64,000 nucleotides of DNA from Streptomyces sp. F63 (GTDB lineage Bacteria > Actinomycetota > Actinomycetes > Streptomycetales > Streptomycetaceae): assembly GCF_018070345.1 (NCBI RefSeq), contig NZ_JAGPXX010000010.1:1-64000 (forward strand), in the 5' to 3' direction. The position numbers and the translations under genes were made by a program. Shown here in pieces: positions 18,875 through 28,474 of the stretch. Each line of letters opens with the position of its first letter. The stretch's first letter is position 1. Under the pieces are notes generated by a model. That model worked only from the letters and a program-made list of their open reading frames with translations. It was not told the origin of the DNA and searched no databases.

Positions 18875-20632
18875 TTGCGTTCCACACCCCAGCAGCGCCA
18901 GGCCGGCTGGCAGCGCGCCGCCCGCCGCATGTTCGCCAAGATGCTCGGTGAACTCGCCTACGAGGAAGTCCTCGTCCCCGAGCCCGACGGCCGCGACCCG
19001 TTCGGTCACCGGCTCACGGTCGCTCCGGGCCTCACCTACCGCTTCCGGGCCCGCCGCGGCGCGTACGGGCACTGGCGGGTGGACCCCGAGTCGATCACGC
19101 CCTGCGCCGACCCGCTGCTCTTCCTGGCCCGGGCCCACCGCACCGTCCTCGGTCTCTCCGGTGACACCACCGGCCATCTCATCCGCGAACTCACCGCCAC
19201 GCTCGCCGCCGACACCCGCCTCGACGAAGGAGCGCTCAGCGCGGCGGAACTCGCCGACCTCGGCTACGCCGAACTGGAAGGCCACCAGACCGGCCACCCC
19301 TGGCTCGTGGCCAACAAGGGCCGGGTCGGCTTCTCGGCCCGCGACACCGAGCGCTGGGCCCCCGAGGCCCGCCGGCCGCAGCGGCTGCCCTGGATAGCCG
19401 TCCACCGCGAACTCGCCGCCTACCGGGGCGTGTCCGGCCTCGACCGCCCCGACCGTCTCTACGCCGAGGAACTCACTCCCGGGACCCGCGCGGACTTCGC
19501 CCGCACCGTCGCCGGTCAGGGCCGGGACCCGGAGGACTACCTCTGGCTGCCCGTCCACCCCTGGCAGTGGGACGAGAGCATCGCACCGCTGTTCGCCCCG
19601 TACATCGCCGACGCCCGGATCATCCCGCTGGCCGAGGACGGCGACCTCCGGCTGCCCCAGCAGTCCATCCGCACCTTCCTCAACATCAGCCGCCCGGAGG
19701 CCCGGACCGTCAAACTGCCGCTGTCGGTGCTGAACACCCTGGTCTGGCGCGGGCTGCCGACCGAGCGCACCCTGGCCGCACCCGCCGTCACCGCCTGGGT
19801 GCACTCCCTGCGCGACAACGACCCCTTCCTGCGCGACGAGACCCGGGTGGTCCTGCTCGGCGAGACCGCCTCCGTCACGGTCGAGCACCCGGTCTACGAC
19901 CGGCTGCCGGACGTGCCGTACCAGTACCGGGAACTCCTGGGCTGCATCTGGCGCGAGTCCCTCCCGGCACGGCTCGACCCGGGGGAACGGGCCCGTACAC
20001 TGGCCGCCCTGCTCCACACCGATCCGCAGGGGCGCTCCTTCACGGCCGAACTCGTGTCCCGGTCCGGCCTCACCCCCGGAACCTGGCTGCGCCGGCTCTT
20101 CGCCGCCCTGCTGCCGCCTCTGCTGCACTTCTTGTACCGCTACGGCACCGTCTTCTCACCGCACGGGGAGAACGCCATCGTGGTCTTCGACGAGGACGAC
20201 GTACCGGTGCGGCTGGCCGTGAAGGACTTCGTCGACGACGTGAACATCAGTGCCGAGCCACTGCCCGAACACGAGGGCATGCCGCAGGCGGCGCGGAACG
20301 TCCTGCTCACGGAAGAGCCCTCGTTCCTCACCCAGTTCATCCACTCCGGGCTGTTCATCGGCGTTTTCCGCTATCTGGCCCCGCTGTGCGAGGAGCAGCT
20401 CGGGGTGCCGGAGGACGACTTCTGGTCCCTGGTGCGCCAGGAGATCCTGCGGCACCACGCCCGCTTCCCGGAGGACAAGGAGCGTTTCGAGACCTTCGAT
20501 CTGCTCAGTCCCCGCATCGACCGGCTCTGCCTCAACCGCAACCGGCTCCATCTGGACGGCTACCGCGACCGGGCCGACCGGCCCCACGCGGCGGTCCACG
20601 GCACCGTCGCCAATCCGCTGGCCCGGATGTGA
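18875..20632 (+). CDS. IucA/IucC family siderophore synthetase (IucC/DesD-like)
   Basis: A 585-residue NIS synthetase complete in its family motifs: EGHQTGHPW, LWLPVHPWQWDE, QQSIRTFLNISRPE, VKLPLSVLNTLVWRGLP, SPHGENAIVVF and VKDFVDDVNIS near the C-terminal third. It resembles IucC/DesD, which close the siderophore by condensing a second amine. The TTG at 18875 is taken as start because GAGGAGC precedes it by about seven bases and similarity begins soon after. It lies 133 bp after the acyltransferase; an operon is likely. Confidence 0.85.
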   Translation: MRSTPQQRQAGWQRAARRMFAKMLGELAYEEVLVPEPDGRDPFGHRLTVAPGLTYRFRARRGAYGHWRVDPESITPCADPLLFLARAHRTVLGLSGDTTGHLIRELTATLAADTRLDEGALSAAELADLGYAELEGHQTGHPWLVANKGRVGFSARDTERWAPEARRPQRLPWIAVHRELAAYRGVSGLDRPDRLYAEELTPGTRADFARTVAGQGRDPEDYLWLPVHPWQWDESIAPLFAPYIADARIIPLAEDGDLRLPQQSIRTFLNISRPEARTVKLPLSVLNTLVWRGLPTERTLAAPAVTAWVHSLRDNDPFLRDETRVVLLGETASVTVEHPVYDRLPDVPYQYRELLGCIWRESLPARLDPGERARTLAALLHTDPQGRSFTAELVSRSGLTPGTWLRRLFAALLPPLLHFLYRYGTVFSPHGENAIVVFDEDDVPVRLAVKDFVDDVNISAEPLPEHEGMPQAARNVLLTEEPSFLTQFIHSGLFIGVFRYLAPLCEEQLGVPEDDFWSLVRQEILRHHARFPEDKERFETFDLLSPRIDRLCLNRNRLHLDGYRDRADRPHAAVHGTVANPLARM

Positions 20633-20672
20633 GGCGGGCGATGTCAGTCCCTCCCCGTAGGGTGGTCACGCT

Positions 20673-22664
20673 ATGACGAAGCCCTCCCTCTCCGAGCTGC
20701 TGCACGCCGCCGTCGCCGCCGTCGGCGGCACCGAGCGTCCCGGCCAGGTCACCATGGCCGAATCGGTCGCCGAAGCGATCGACGACGGCTCCCACCTGCT
20801 GGTGCAGGCCGGCACCGGAACCGGCAAGTCCCTGGGTTATCTGGTGCCCGCCCTGGCTCATGGGGAGCGGGTGGTCGTGGCGACGGCGACCCTCGCCCTC
20901 CAGCGCCAGCTGGTGCGGCGCGACCTGCCCCGCACGGTCGAGGCCCTGCATCCGCTGCTGCGGCGCCGTCCCGAGTTCGCCATGCTCAAGGGCCGGTCCA
21001 ACTACCTGTGCCTGCACCGGCTGCACGAAGGGGTGCCGCAGGAAGAGGAGGACGGCCTCTTCGACGTCTTCGAAACGGCCACCCCCAGCAGCAAGCTCGG
21101 CAAGGACCTCCTGCGGATGCGGGACTGGGCCGACGAGACCGAGACCGGCGACCGCGACGCCCTCTCACCCGGCGTCTCCGACCGGGCCTGGGCCCAGGTC
21201 TCCGTCTCCTCCCGCGAGTGCCTCGGTGCCTCCCGCTGTGCCTACGGCGCCGAGTGCTTCGCCGAGGCGGCCCGTGAGCGCGCCAAACTGGCGGATGTCG
21301 TCATCACCAACCACGCCCTGCTGGCGATCGACGCGCTGGAGGGCGCACCCGTGCTGCCGGGCCATGAGGTGCTGATCGTCGACGAGGCCCATGAACTGGT
21401 CTCCCGCGTCACGGGTGCCGCCACCGGCGAGCTGACCCCCGGATCGGTCAACCGCGCGGTGCGCCGCGCGGCCAAACTCGTCAACGAGAAGGCGGCCGAT
21501 GCGCTGCAGACAGCCGCCGAAGGCTTCGAACGGCTGATGGAGCTGGCGCTTCCGGGCCGGCTGGAGAAGATCCCGGAGGACCTGGGCTACGCCCTGATGG
21601 CGCTGCGTGATGCCTCGCGTACGGTCATCACGGCCCTCGGCGCCACCCGCGACAAGTCCGTGCAGGACGAGGACGCCGTCCGCAAGCAGGCGCTGGCCTC
21701 GATCGAGAACGTCCACGCGGTGGCGGAGCGCCTCGTGGAGGGCTCCGAGTACGACGTCGTCTGGTACGAGCGGCACGACCGGTTCGGGGCCTCCCTGCGG
21801 GTGGCGCCGCTCTCGGTCTCCGGACTGCTGCGCGAGAAGCTCTTCACCGACCGCTCGGTGATCCTCACCTCCGCGACCCTCCGGCTCGGCGGTGACTTCA
21901 ACGGTGTCGCCGCCTCACTGGGCCTCCCTCCGGAGGGCACGGTGACCGCCGCGGGGGAGGACGCCGAACCCGTGCCGCAGTGGAAGGGAGTCGACGTCGG
22001 CTCCCCCTTCGACTACCCCCGGCAGGGCATCCTGTACGTCGCCCAGCATCTGTCGCAGCCCGGCCGGGAGGGCGGCCGCGGCGACATGCTCGACGAACTC
22101 GCGGAGCTGGTCGAAGCCGCCGGCGGGCGCACCCTCGGCCTGTTCTCCTCCATGCGCGGGGCGCGGGCGGCGGCCGAGGACCTGCGGGACCGGCTGGACG
22201 TGCCGATCCTGCTGCAGGGCGAGGAGACGCTGGGCGAGCTCATCCACGGCTTCGCGGAGGACGAGCGCACCTGCCTCTTCGGCACCCTCTCGCTCTGGCA
22301 GGGCGTCGATGTCCCCGGCCCGAGCTGCCAGTTGGTGGTGATGGACCGCATCCCCTTCCCGCGGCCCGACGACCCGCTGATGAGCGCACGGCAGAAGGCG
22401 GTCGAGGAGAACGGCGGCAATGGCTTCATGGCCGTCGCCGCGACCCACGCGGCCCTGCTGATGGCCCAGGGCGCCGGCCGGCTGGTCCGCGCCACGGGCG
22501 ACCGCGGAGTGGTCGCGGTCCTGGATCCGCGGCTGGCGCGGGCCCGGTACGGCAGCTTCCTCCGCGCCTCGATGCCGGACTTCTGGTACACCACCGACCG
22601 CAACCAGGTGCGCCGCTCCCTGGCGGCCATCGACGGGGCGGCCCGCACAGCGAAGGAGCGCTGA
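20673..22664 (+). CDS. ATP-dependent helicase, DinG/XPD-like
   Basis: A 663-residue superfamily 2 helicase. Walker A is QAGTGTGKSLGY, motif II is VDEAHEL, and the C-terminal ATPase half has FGTLSLWQGVDVPG and QGAGRLVR. Four cysteines placed like an XPD/DinG iron-sulphur cluster occur between motifs I and II: YLCLHR and then RECLGASRCAYGAECF. Such 5'-3' helicases unwind D-loops, R-loops or G-quadruplexes. ATG 20673 begins 40 bp after the siderophore synthetase. It converges with lexA, but no SOS box was seen ahead of it. Confidence 0.88.
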   Translation: MTKPSLSELLHAAVAAVGGTERPGQVTMAESVAEAIDDGSHLLVQAGTGTGKSLGYLVPALAHGERVVVATATLALQRQLVRRDLPRTVEALHPLLRRRPEFAMLKGRSNYLCLHRLHEGVPQEEEDGLFDVFETATPSSKLGKDLLRMRDWADETETGDRDALSPGVSDRAWAQVSVSSRECLGASRCAYGAECFAEAARERAKLADVVITNHALLAIDALEGAPVLPGHEVLIVDEAHELVSRVTGAATGELTPGSVNRAVRRAAKLVNEKAADALQTAAEGFERLMELALPGRLEKIPEDLGYALMALRDASRTVITALGATRDKSVQDEDAVRKQALASIENVHAVAERLVEGSEYDVVWYERHDRFGASLRVAPLSVSGLLREKLFTDRSVILTSATLRLGGDFNGVAASLGLPPEGTVTAAGEDAEPVPQWKGVDVGSPFDYPRQGILYVAQHLSQPGREGGRGDMLDELAELVEAAGGRTLGLFSSMRGARAAAEDLRDRLDVPILLQGEETLGELIHGFAEDERTCLFGTLSLWQGVDVPGPSCQLVVMDRIPFPRPDDPLMSARQKAVEENGGNGFMAVAATHAALLMAQGAGRLVRATGDRGVVAVLDPRLARARYGSFLRASMPDFWYTTDRNQVRRSLAAIDGAARTAKER

Positions 22665-22732
22665 CCGGCGGCCGGCCTCCGCGCACTGGGGGCTGCCCCG
22701 GCCGGAGCCGGGAGGCCCTGGCACAAGGACGA

Positions 22733-22762
22733 GCCCCGGAACCGGCGCAGTGGTCCCGGGGC
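22733..22762. terminator. Terminator between helicase and lexA
   Basis: An 11-bp stem with one A/C mismatch (22733-22743 with 22752-22762) and an 8-base loop lies between two convergent genes. Confidence 0.6.
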
Positions 22763-22782
22763 CCAGCCGTGGGGGGCGTGGC

Positions 22783-23574
22783 TCAGACTCGGCGCAGCAC
22801 TGCGACGACCTTGCCCAGGATGGTGGCCTCATCACCCGGGATCGGCTGGTAGGAGGCGTTGTGCGGCAGCAGCCACACATGGCCGTCCTCCCGCTTGAAG
22901 CGCTTGACCGTGGCCTCGCCGTCGAGCATGGCGGCCACGATGTCGCCGTTCTCCGCGACGGGCTGGCGGCGTACGGTGACCCAGTCGCCGTCGCAGATCG
23001 CGGCCTCGATCATCGAGTCACCGACGACCTTGAGTACGAACAGCTCGCCGTCACCGACCAGTTGACGGGGGAGCGGGAAGACGTCCTCGACCGACTCCTC
23101 GGCCAGGATCGGACCGCCCGCCGCGATCCGGCCGACGAGCGGGACGTAGGAGGCGGCGGGCTTGCCGGTGGTGTCGGCGGGGACGGGGCTGGGGGCGTCC
23201 GAGCCGCGCACCTCGTAGGCGCGGGGACGGTGCGGGTCGCGCCGGAGGAAGCCCTTCCGTTCGAGAGCCATGAGCTGGTGTGCCACCGAGGAGGTGCTGG
23301 ACAGCCCCACCGCCTGTCCGATCTCCCGCATGGACGGTGGGTATCCCCGCCGCTGGACGGAGTCCCGGATGACCTCGATGACCCTGCGCTGCCGGTCCGT
23401 GAGTCCCGAGCTGTCCGCGCGGATTCCCGGGGGCCGTCCGGGCAGCGAGCGCGTGGGCTTCTGGTCCTCCGGGGTGCTCAGCGCCGGTGTCCCGTCGGCC
23501 GGGCGGGTCTGTTCCAGCCCGTGCGGGACCCGGTCCTGGGCGGTGATGGTCGCGCTGTCTGCGGTGGTGGTCAC
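22783..23574 (-). CDS. lexA: SOS repressor LexA
   Basis: A 263-residue LexA. After a poorly conserved lead of about 57 residues comes the winged helix ([12 protein letters not shown] through [20 protein letters not shown]), then the S24 peptidase domain with cleavage site Ala152-Gly153, nucleophile Ser187 in VVGDSM and Lys224 in ATVKRF. RecA filaments on single-stranded DNA provoke self-cleavage and induce DNA-damage genes. Start GTG 23574 makes the N-terminal lead longer than in E. coli, as common in Streptomyces. Its own promoter overlaps an SOS box, so it is autoregulated. Confidence 0.95.
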   Translation of the reverse strand: MTTTADSATITAQDRVPHGLEQTRPADGTPALSTPEDQKPTRSLPGRPPGIRADSSGLTDRQRRVIEVIRDSVQRRGYPPSMREIGQAVGLSSTSSVAHQLMALERKGFLRRDPHRPRAYEVRGSDAPSPVPADTTGKPAASYVPLVGRIAAGGPILAEESVEDVFPLPRQLVGDGELFVLKVVGDSMIEAAICDGDWVTVRRQPVAENGDIVAAMLDGEATVKRFKREDGHVWLLPHNASYQPIPGDEATILGKVVAVLRRV

Positions 23575-23612
23575 GTCGGCCCCTCTCTCAAGTGTCTCCC
23601 TCTAGCTGGACA

Positions 23613-23653
23613 ACGGTAGTTGCTTTCGAAAGGTTGCGCCAAACACACGTTCG
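23613..23653 (-). promoter_or_regulatory. lexA promoter with SOS box
   Basis: On the minus strand the sequence CGAAC-GTGT-GTTTG (23653-23640) matches the actinobacterial SOS box CGAACNNNNGTTCG with one mismatch. It overlaps TTGGCG (23642-23637), a -35 candidate 18 bp from TACCGT (23618-23613). LexA bound here would block its own promoter. Confidence 0.7.
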
Positions 23654-23901
23654 AGTGAAAATTCGCGGTTCAATCGGCTTGATCATGAGATCAGGTGTAT
23701 ATGCCGACGGTTCTGCCGAGTGGAAAGCGGCGTGCGGGGTACGCGTGCCACGGTGCTCCGGCGCGGGTGTGCGCCGTCCGCCCGTGCGGCGCCCTCCAGT
23801 GTGGCATCCCCGGCCCCGGGAGGCCCGGCGCGGTCCGGCTCCCGTAGGCTTCACGAGCCGGGCGGGGCCGCGACACCCGGTCACCGCGCCTGACGGTCAG
23901 C

Positions 23902-23949
23902 CACCAGATCTAGTGGTCCCATAATCGGCGCGGTACCAGAAGTTGTGGT
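23902..23949 (+). promoter_or_regulatory. Two NrdR boxes upstream of nrdR-nrdJ
   Basis: CACCAGATCTAGTGGT (23902-23917) and TACCAGAAGTTGTGGT (23934-23949) share 12 of 16 positions, resemble the NrdR box, and start 32 bp apart, three helical turns, the usual spacing for paired NrdR sites. A weak -10 (TATGCT, 23980-23985) lies downstream. NrdR would repress this operon when dATP/ATP signals abundance. Confidence 0.72.
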
Positions 23950-24081
23950 TTCGGGTACGGCAAGGGCTCCGTCATCACCTATGCTGGTGCCTGCTCCGAA
24001 CGGCTCACGCGGCCGTGGCGGGGTGGCGCAGCCGTGCTGTGCCGCAGACGCGATACGAGGGTCCGAGGAGGGCGAGAGACG

Positions 24082-24630
24082 ATGCACTGCCCCTTCTGCA
24101 GGCACCCCGACAGCCGCGTGGTCGACAGCCGGACGACGGACGACGGAACGTCCATCCGCAGGCGCCGCCAGTGCCCGCACTGCTCCCGCCGGTTCACCAC
24201 GGTGGAGACCGCCTCGCTCATGGTGATCAAGCGGAGCGGGGTCACCGAGCCCTTCAGCCGCGACAAGGTCATCTCCGGGGTGCGCAAGGCGTGCCAGGGG
24301 CGGCCGGTCACCGAGGACGCCCTGGCGAAGCTCGGCCAGCGGGTGGAGGAGACCGTGCGGGCCACCGGCAGCGCCGAACTCTCCACCCATGACGTCGGGC
24401 TGGCGATACTGGGCCCGCTCAAGGAGCTGGACCTCGTCGCCTATCTGCGCTTCGCGTCCGTCTACCGGGCGTTCGACTCTCTTGAGGACTTCGAGGCCGC
24501 CATCGCCGAGTTGCGCGAGGAGCGGCCCCCCGCGGAAGCGGACGGGCCCCCGGCCGGGGCTCCGGTCGGATCCGCGGTTCCCGCGCCGGCCGCCACCGGA
24601 TCCGCGCGTGGGGGTTCCCACGCCGGCTGA
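24082..24630 (+). CDS. nrdR: Transcriptional repressor NrdR
   Basis: A 182-residue regulator of ribonucleotide reductase genes. The N-terminal zinc ribbon is MHCPFC with its second pair in QCPHC (residues 1-34), and the ATP-cone runs from about residue 46 ([24 protein letters not shown]) to 136. The C-terminal 35 residues are Pro/Ala-rich. ATG 24082 is the family start. It precedes nrdJ by 111 bp in the same direction. Confidence 0.95.
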   Translation: MHCPFCRHPDSRVVDSRTTDDGTSIRRRRQCPHCSRRFTTVETASLMVIKRSGVTEPFSRDKVISGVRKACQGRPVTEDALAKLGQRVEETVRATGSAELSTHDVGLAILGPLKELDLVAYLRFASVYRAFDSLEDFEAAIAELREERPPAEADGPPAGAPVGSAVPAPAATGSARGGSHAG

Positions 24631-24741
24631 GCGGCGGCCGGACCGCCCGCGGCGCGACGCGCCCGGGTATTCAGAACAGACACCGTGCCGGGGAAGGAAT
24701 CCTGGCGCATCAGGGCGTTTCAGCCCGTACAGGGAGGCGGC

Positions 24742-27621
24742 ATGACAGAGACGGCGAGCGGTCCCGCGCGAGGTTCCCGTGCCAGGGGAAGCAAGGCGAG
24801 CAAGGGCCTGCGGATCGAGCGGATCCACACCACTCCCGGTGTGCATCCGTACGACGAGGTGGTCTGGGAGCGCCGTGACGTCGTCATGACCAACTGGCGC
24901 GACGGCTCGGTCAACTTCGAGCAGCGCGGCGTCGAGTTCCCCGAATTCTGGTCGGTGAACGCGGTCAACATCGTGACCAGCAAGTATTTCCGCGGCGCGG
25001 TGGGTGCCCCCGACCGCGAGAACAGCCTGAAGCAGCTCATCGACCGCGTGGTCAGGACGTACCGCAAGGCCGGTGAGGAGCACGGCTACTTCGCCTCCCC
25101 GGCGGATGCCGAGATCTTCGAGCACGAGCTGGCCCACGCCCTGCTCCACCAGGTGTTCAGCTTCAACTCGCCGGTGTGGTTCAACGTCGGGACGAAGCAG
25201 CCCCAGCAGGTCTCCGCCTGCTTCATCCTCTCCGTCGACGACTCCATGGAGTCGATCCTGGACTGGTACAAGGAAGAGGGGATGATCTTCAAGGGCGGTT
25301 CCGGCGCGGGCCTGAACCTCTCCCGCATCCGCTCCTCCAAGGAACTGCTCTCCTCCGGCGGCAACGCCTCCGGCCCGGTCTCCTTCATGCGCGGCGCCGA
25401 CGCCTCCGCCGGCACCATCAAGTCCGGTGGCGCCACCCGCCGCGCGGCCAAGATGGTCGTCCTCGACGTGGACCACCCGGACGTCGAGGCCTTCATCGAG
25501 ACCAAGGTGAAGGAGGAGGAGAAGGTCCGCGCGCTGCGCGACGCCGGATTCGACATGGACCTGGGCGGCGACGACATCACCTCCGTCCAGTACCAGAACG
25601 CCAACAACTCGGTCCGGGTGAACGACGAGTTCATGAAGGCCGTGGAGTCGGGCGGGAAGTTCGGCCTGCGCGCCCGGATGACCGGCGAGGTCATCGAAGA
25701 GGTGGACGCCAAGGGACTGTTCCGCAAGATGGCCGAGGCCGCCTGGGCCTGCGCCGACCCGGGGATCCAGTACGACGACACCATCAACCACTGGCACACC
25801 TCGCCGGAGTCGGGCCGCATCACCGCCTCCAACCCCTGCAGCGAGTACATGCACCTGGACAACTCCTCGTGCAACCTGGCCTCGCTCAACCTGATGAAGT
25901 TCCTGCGCGATGACGACCAGGGCAACCAGTCGTTCGACGCCGAGCGTTTCGGCAAGGTCGTCGAGCTGGTCATCACCGCGATGGACATCTCCATCTGCTT
26001 CGCGGACTTCCCGACCCACAAGATCGGGGAGACCACCCGCGCCTTCCGCCAGTTGGGCATCGGCTACGCCAACCTCGGCGCCCTGCTGATGGCCACCGGC
26101 CACGCCTACGACTCGGACGGCGGCCGCGCCCTCGCCGGCGCCATCACCTCCCTGATGACCGGTACGTCGTACAAGCGCTCGGCCGAACTCGCCGCGGTCG
26201 TCGGCCCGTACGAGGGCTACGCCCGCAACGCCGACGCCCACAACCGCGTCATGAAGCAGCACGCGGACGCCAACGCCGCCGCCCAGCGCGTGGACGACCT
26301 GGACACCCCGGTCTGGGCCGCGGCGACCGAGGCCTGGCAGGACGTCGTCCGCATCGGGGCCAAGAGCGGCTTCCGCAACGCGCAGGCGTCCGTGCTCGCG
26401 CCGACCGGCACCATCGGCCTGATGATGGACTGCGACACCACCGGCGTCGAGCCGGACCTGGCCCTGGTGAAGTACAAGAAGCTCGTCGGCGGCGGCTCCA
26501 TGCAGATCGTGAACAACACGGTCCCCAAGGCGCTCAAGCGCCTCGGTTATCAGCAGGAGCAGATCGAGGCGATCGTCGCCCACATCGCCGAGCACGGCAA
26601 CGTGATCGACGCCCCCGGCCTGCGGCCCGAGCACTACGAGGTCTTCGACTGCGCCATGGGCGAGCGCTCCATCTCGCCGATGGGCCACGTCCGGATGATG
26701 GCGGCCGCCCAGCCGTTCCTCTCCGGCGCCATCTCCAAGACCGTGAACATGCCGGAGTCGGCCTCGGTCGGGGAGATCGAGGAGATCTACTTCGAGGGCT
26801 GGAAGCTCGGCCTCAAGGCGCTCGCCATCTACCGCGACAACTGCAAGGTGGGCCAGCCGCTCTCCACGAAGAAGTGGGCGGAGAAGGCCGAGAGCGCGGA
26901 CGGGGAAGAGCCGGCGGCCGCGAAGGTCGTCGAGTACCGCCCGGTCCGCAAGCGCCTGCCCAAGGGGCGCCCCGGCATCACCACCTCCTTCACGGTCGGC
27001 GGCGCCGAGGGCTACATGACGGCCAACTCCTACCCGGACGACGGTCTCGGCGAGGTCTTCCTCAAGATGTCCAAGCAGGGCTCGACCCTCGCGGGCATGA
27101 TGGACGCCTTCTCGATCGCCGTCTCGGTCGGCCTGCAGTACGGCGTGCCCCTGGAGACCTACGTCTCCAAGTTCACCAACATGCGGTTCGAGCCGGCGGG
27201 CATGACGGACGACCCGGACGTGCGGATGGCGCAGTCGATCGTCGACTACATCTTCCGCAGGCTCGCGCTCGACTTCCTGCCGTTCGAGACCCGTTCGGCG
27301 CTCGGCATCCACTCGGCCGAGGAGCGCCAGCGTCACCTCGAGACCGGCTCGTACGAGCCGTCCGACGAGGAGATGGACATCGAGAGCCTGGCCCAGTCCG
27401 CCCCGCGGCGGACGGAGAACGCCCAGACCCCGGCGGCCCAGCCGGTGAAGGCGGCGGAGACGCCGGCGCCCAGGGAGGCGCACAGCTCCACCGAACTGGC
27501 GGAGATGCAGCTCGGCCTGAACGCCGACGCCCCCCTCTGCTTCTCCTGCGGCACGAAGATGCGCCGCGCGGGCAGCTGCTACCTCTGCGAGGGCTGCGGC
27601 TCGACCAGCGGCTGCAGCTGA
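24742..27621 (+). CDS. nrdJ: Vitamin B12-dependent (class II) ribonucleotide reductase
   Basis: A 959-residue adenosylcobalamin-dependent reductase making deoxyribonucleotides without oxygen. Recognisable are NSPVWFNVG, SACFILSVDDSMESILDWYK, the active-site strand NPCSEYMHLDNSSCNLASLNL-type region at 25834-25896, and APTGTIGLMMDCDTTGVEPDLAL-type loop at 26398-26463. After a low-complexity linker the tail has a zinc ribbon (CFSCGTKM, CYLCEGCG) likely used for reduction by thioredoxin. ATG 24742 follows AGGGAGGCGG. With nrdR it forms an autoregulated operon. Confidence 0.95.
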   Translation: MTETASGPARGSRARGSKASKGLRIERIHTTPGVHPYDEVVWERRDVVMTNWRDGSVNFEQRGVEFPEFWSVNAVNIVTSKYFRGAVGAPDRENSLKQLIDRVVRTYRKAGEEHGYFASPADAEIFEHELAHALLHQVFSFNSPVWFNVGTKQPQQVSACFILSVDDSMESILDWYKEEGMIFKGGSGAGLNLSRIRSSKELLSSGGNASGPVSFMRGADASAGTIKSGGATRRAAKMVVLDVDHPDVEAFIETKVKEEEKVRALRDAGFDMDLGGDDITSVQYQNANNSVRVNDEFMKAVESGGKFGLRARMTGEVIEEVDAKGLFRKMAEAAWACADPGIQYDDTINHWHTSPESGRITASNPCSEYMHLDNSSCNLASLNLMKFLRDDDQGNQSFDAERFGKVVELVITAMDISICFADFPTHKIGETTRAFRQLGIGYANLGALLMATGHAYDSDGGRALAGAITSLMTGTSYKRSAELAAVVGPYEGYARNADAHNRVMKQHADANAAAQRVDDLDTPVWAAATEAWQDVVRIGAKSGFRNAQASVLAPTGTIGLMMDCDTTGVEPDLALVKYKKLVGGGSMQIVNNTVPKALKRLGYQQEQIEAIVAHIAEHGNVIDAPGLRPEHYEVFDCAMGERSISPMGHVRMMAAAQPFLSGAISKTVNMPESASVGEIEEIYFEGWKLGLKALAIYRDNCKVGQPLSTKKWAEKAESADGEEPAAAKVVEYRPVRKRLPKGRPGITTSFTVGGAEGYMTANSYPDDGLGEVFLKMSKQGSTLAGMMDAFSIAVSVGLQYGVPLETYVSKFTNMRFEPAGMTDDPDVRMAQSIVDYIFRRLALDFLPFETRSALGIHSAEERQRHLETGSYEPSDEEMDIESLAQSAPRRTENAQTPAAQPVKAAETPAPREAHSSTELAEMQLGLNADAPLCFSCGTKMRRAGSCYLCEGCGSTSGCS

Positions 27622-27689
27622 CGGGTACCGCCGGACGGCCGGCGGAGCGGAACGCCCGCGGGAGCTGACGGGCTTCCGCGGCGAACGGA

Positions 27690-27722
27690 CGGAGGGGACC
27701 GGCCACGGACCGGTCCCCTCCG
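27690..27722 (+). terminator. Terminator after nrdJ
   Basis: A perfect 13-bp stem (27690-27702 with 27710-27722) with a 7-base loop, 69 bp after the nrdJ stop. Confidence 0.75.
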
Positions 27723-27817
27723 CCGCGTCCCGGGCGCGGGCGGCGCACGGGGACGCCCGGGGCGCAGTCCGCGATCACCTGGGGCCGGCCGGGCGCCCGG
27801 GGCCGTACGATGGCGCG

Positions 27818-28423
27818 GTGCTGGTCAAGTGGATTCGCTGCACGGTGGTGGACCGCCGCGGTTTCGAACGCGGGCAGCGGAAGTGGGCGGGGCTGCTCGG
27901 CGAGCCCGGTTTCCGGGGGCAGGGTGGCGGCTGGAGCCGTATCCGCCCCGGTGTGGCCCATCTCTTCGGATTCTGGGAGAGCCGCGCCTTCTACGACTCC
28001 TTCATGGCGCGGTCGCACCACCGGCTGGCCGCCGCGCAGTCCGGCACCTTCACCGACGCCCGGGTCCGGCTCTTCGAGTACCGCTTCGATGTCAAGGTGG
28101 GTTTCCAGCCGACGTTCGCCGACGCGGACGTGGCCAGGGTCGCGCACTGCCGGATCCACGAGCCGCGGGTGGAGCACTTCACGCTGATGCAGGAGAAGGT
28201 CTGGAACCCGGCGATGGCCGGATCCCCGGGCATGCTGCGCGGCGTCTTCGGCGAGGCGCCGGGGAACGAGTTCCTGGTGCTCTCCCTGTGGGCGTCGGCG
28301 GCGGAGCACGGCAAGTACCGGGAGGAGCGCGTGGAGCGGCTCGCCCTGCGCGCCCAGCTGGAGGCGGACGTGGCGGCGATCACCGGTGACGTCGTCGATC
28401 TCGAACCGGCCTGGACCGTCTGA
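27818..28423 (+). CDS. YdbC-like protein, DUF4937 domain
   Basis: A 201-residue soluble protein of the YdbC/DUF4937 type, made of a ferredoxin-like alpha/beta unit (CTVVDRRGFERGQRKWAGLL) and a second monooxygenase-like unit (VEHFTLMQEKVWNPAMAGSPGM-type stretch at 28169-28234). Such dimeric alpha-beta barrels often bind haem or small organics, but this family has no assigned role. GTG 27818 is the start at which similarity begins. It is single, between the nrdJ terminator and a decayed phosphatase gene. Confidence 0.75.
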   Translation: MLVKWIRCTVVDRRGFERGQRKWAGLLGEPGFRGQGGGWSRIRPGVAHLFGFWESRAFYDSFMARSHHRLAAAQSGTFTDARVRLFEYRFDVKVGFQPTFADADVARVAHCRIHEPRVEHFTLMQEKVWNPAMAGSPGMLRGVFGEAPGNEFLVLSLWASAAEHGKYREERVERLALRAQLEADVAAITGDVVDLEPAWTV

Positions 28424-28474
28424 CCGTCCGGATGGCCGGGGGTGCGAGCCTCCCTGGCCGCCCGCTCGGCGTGG

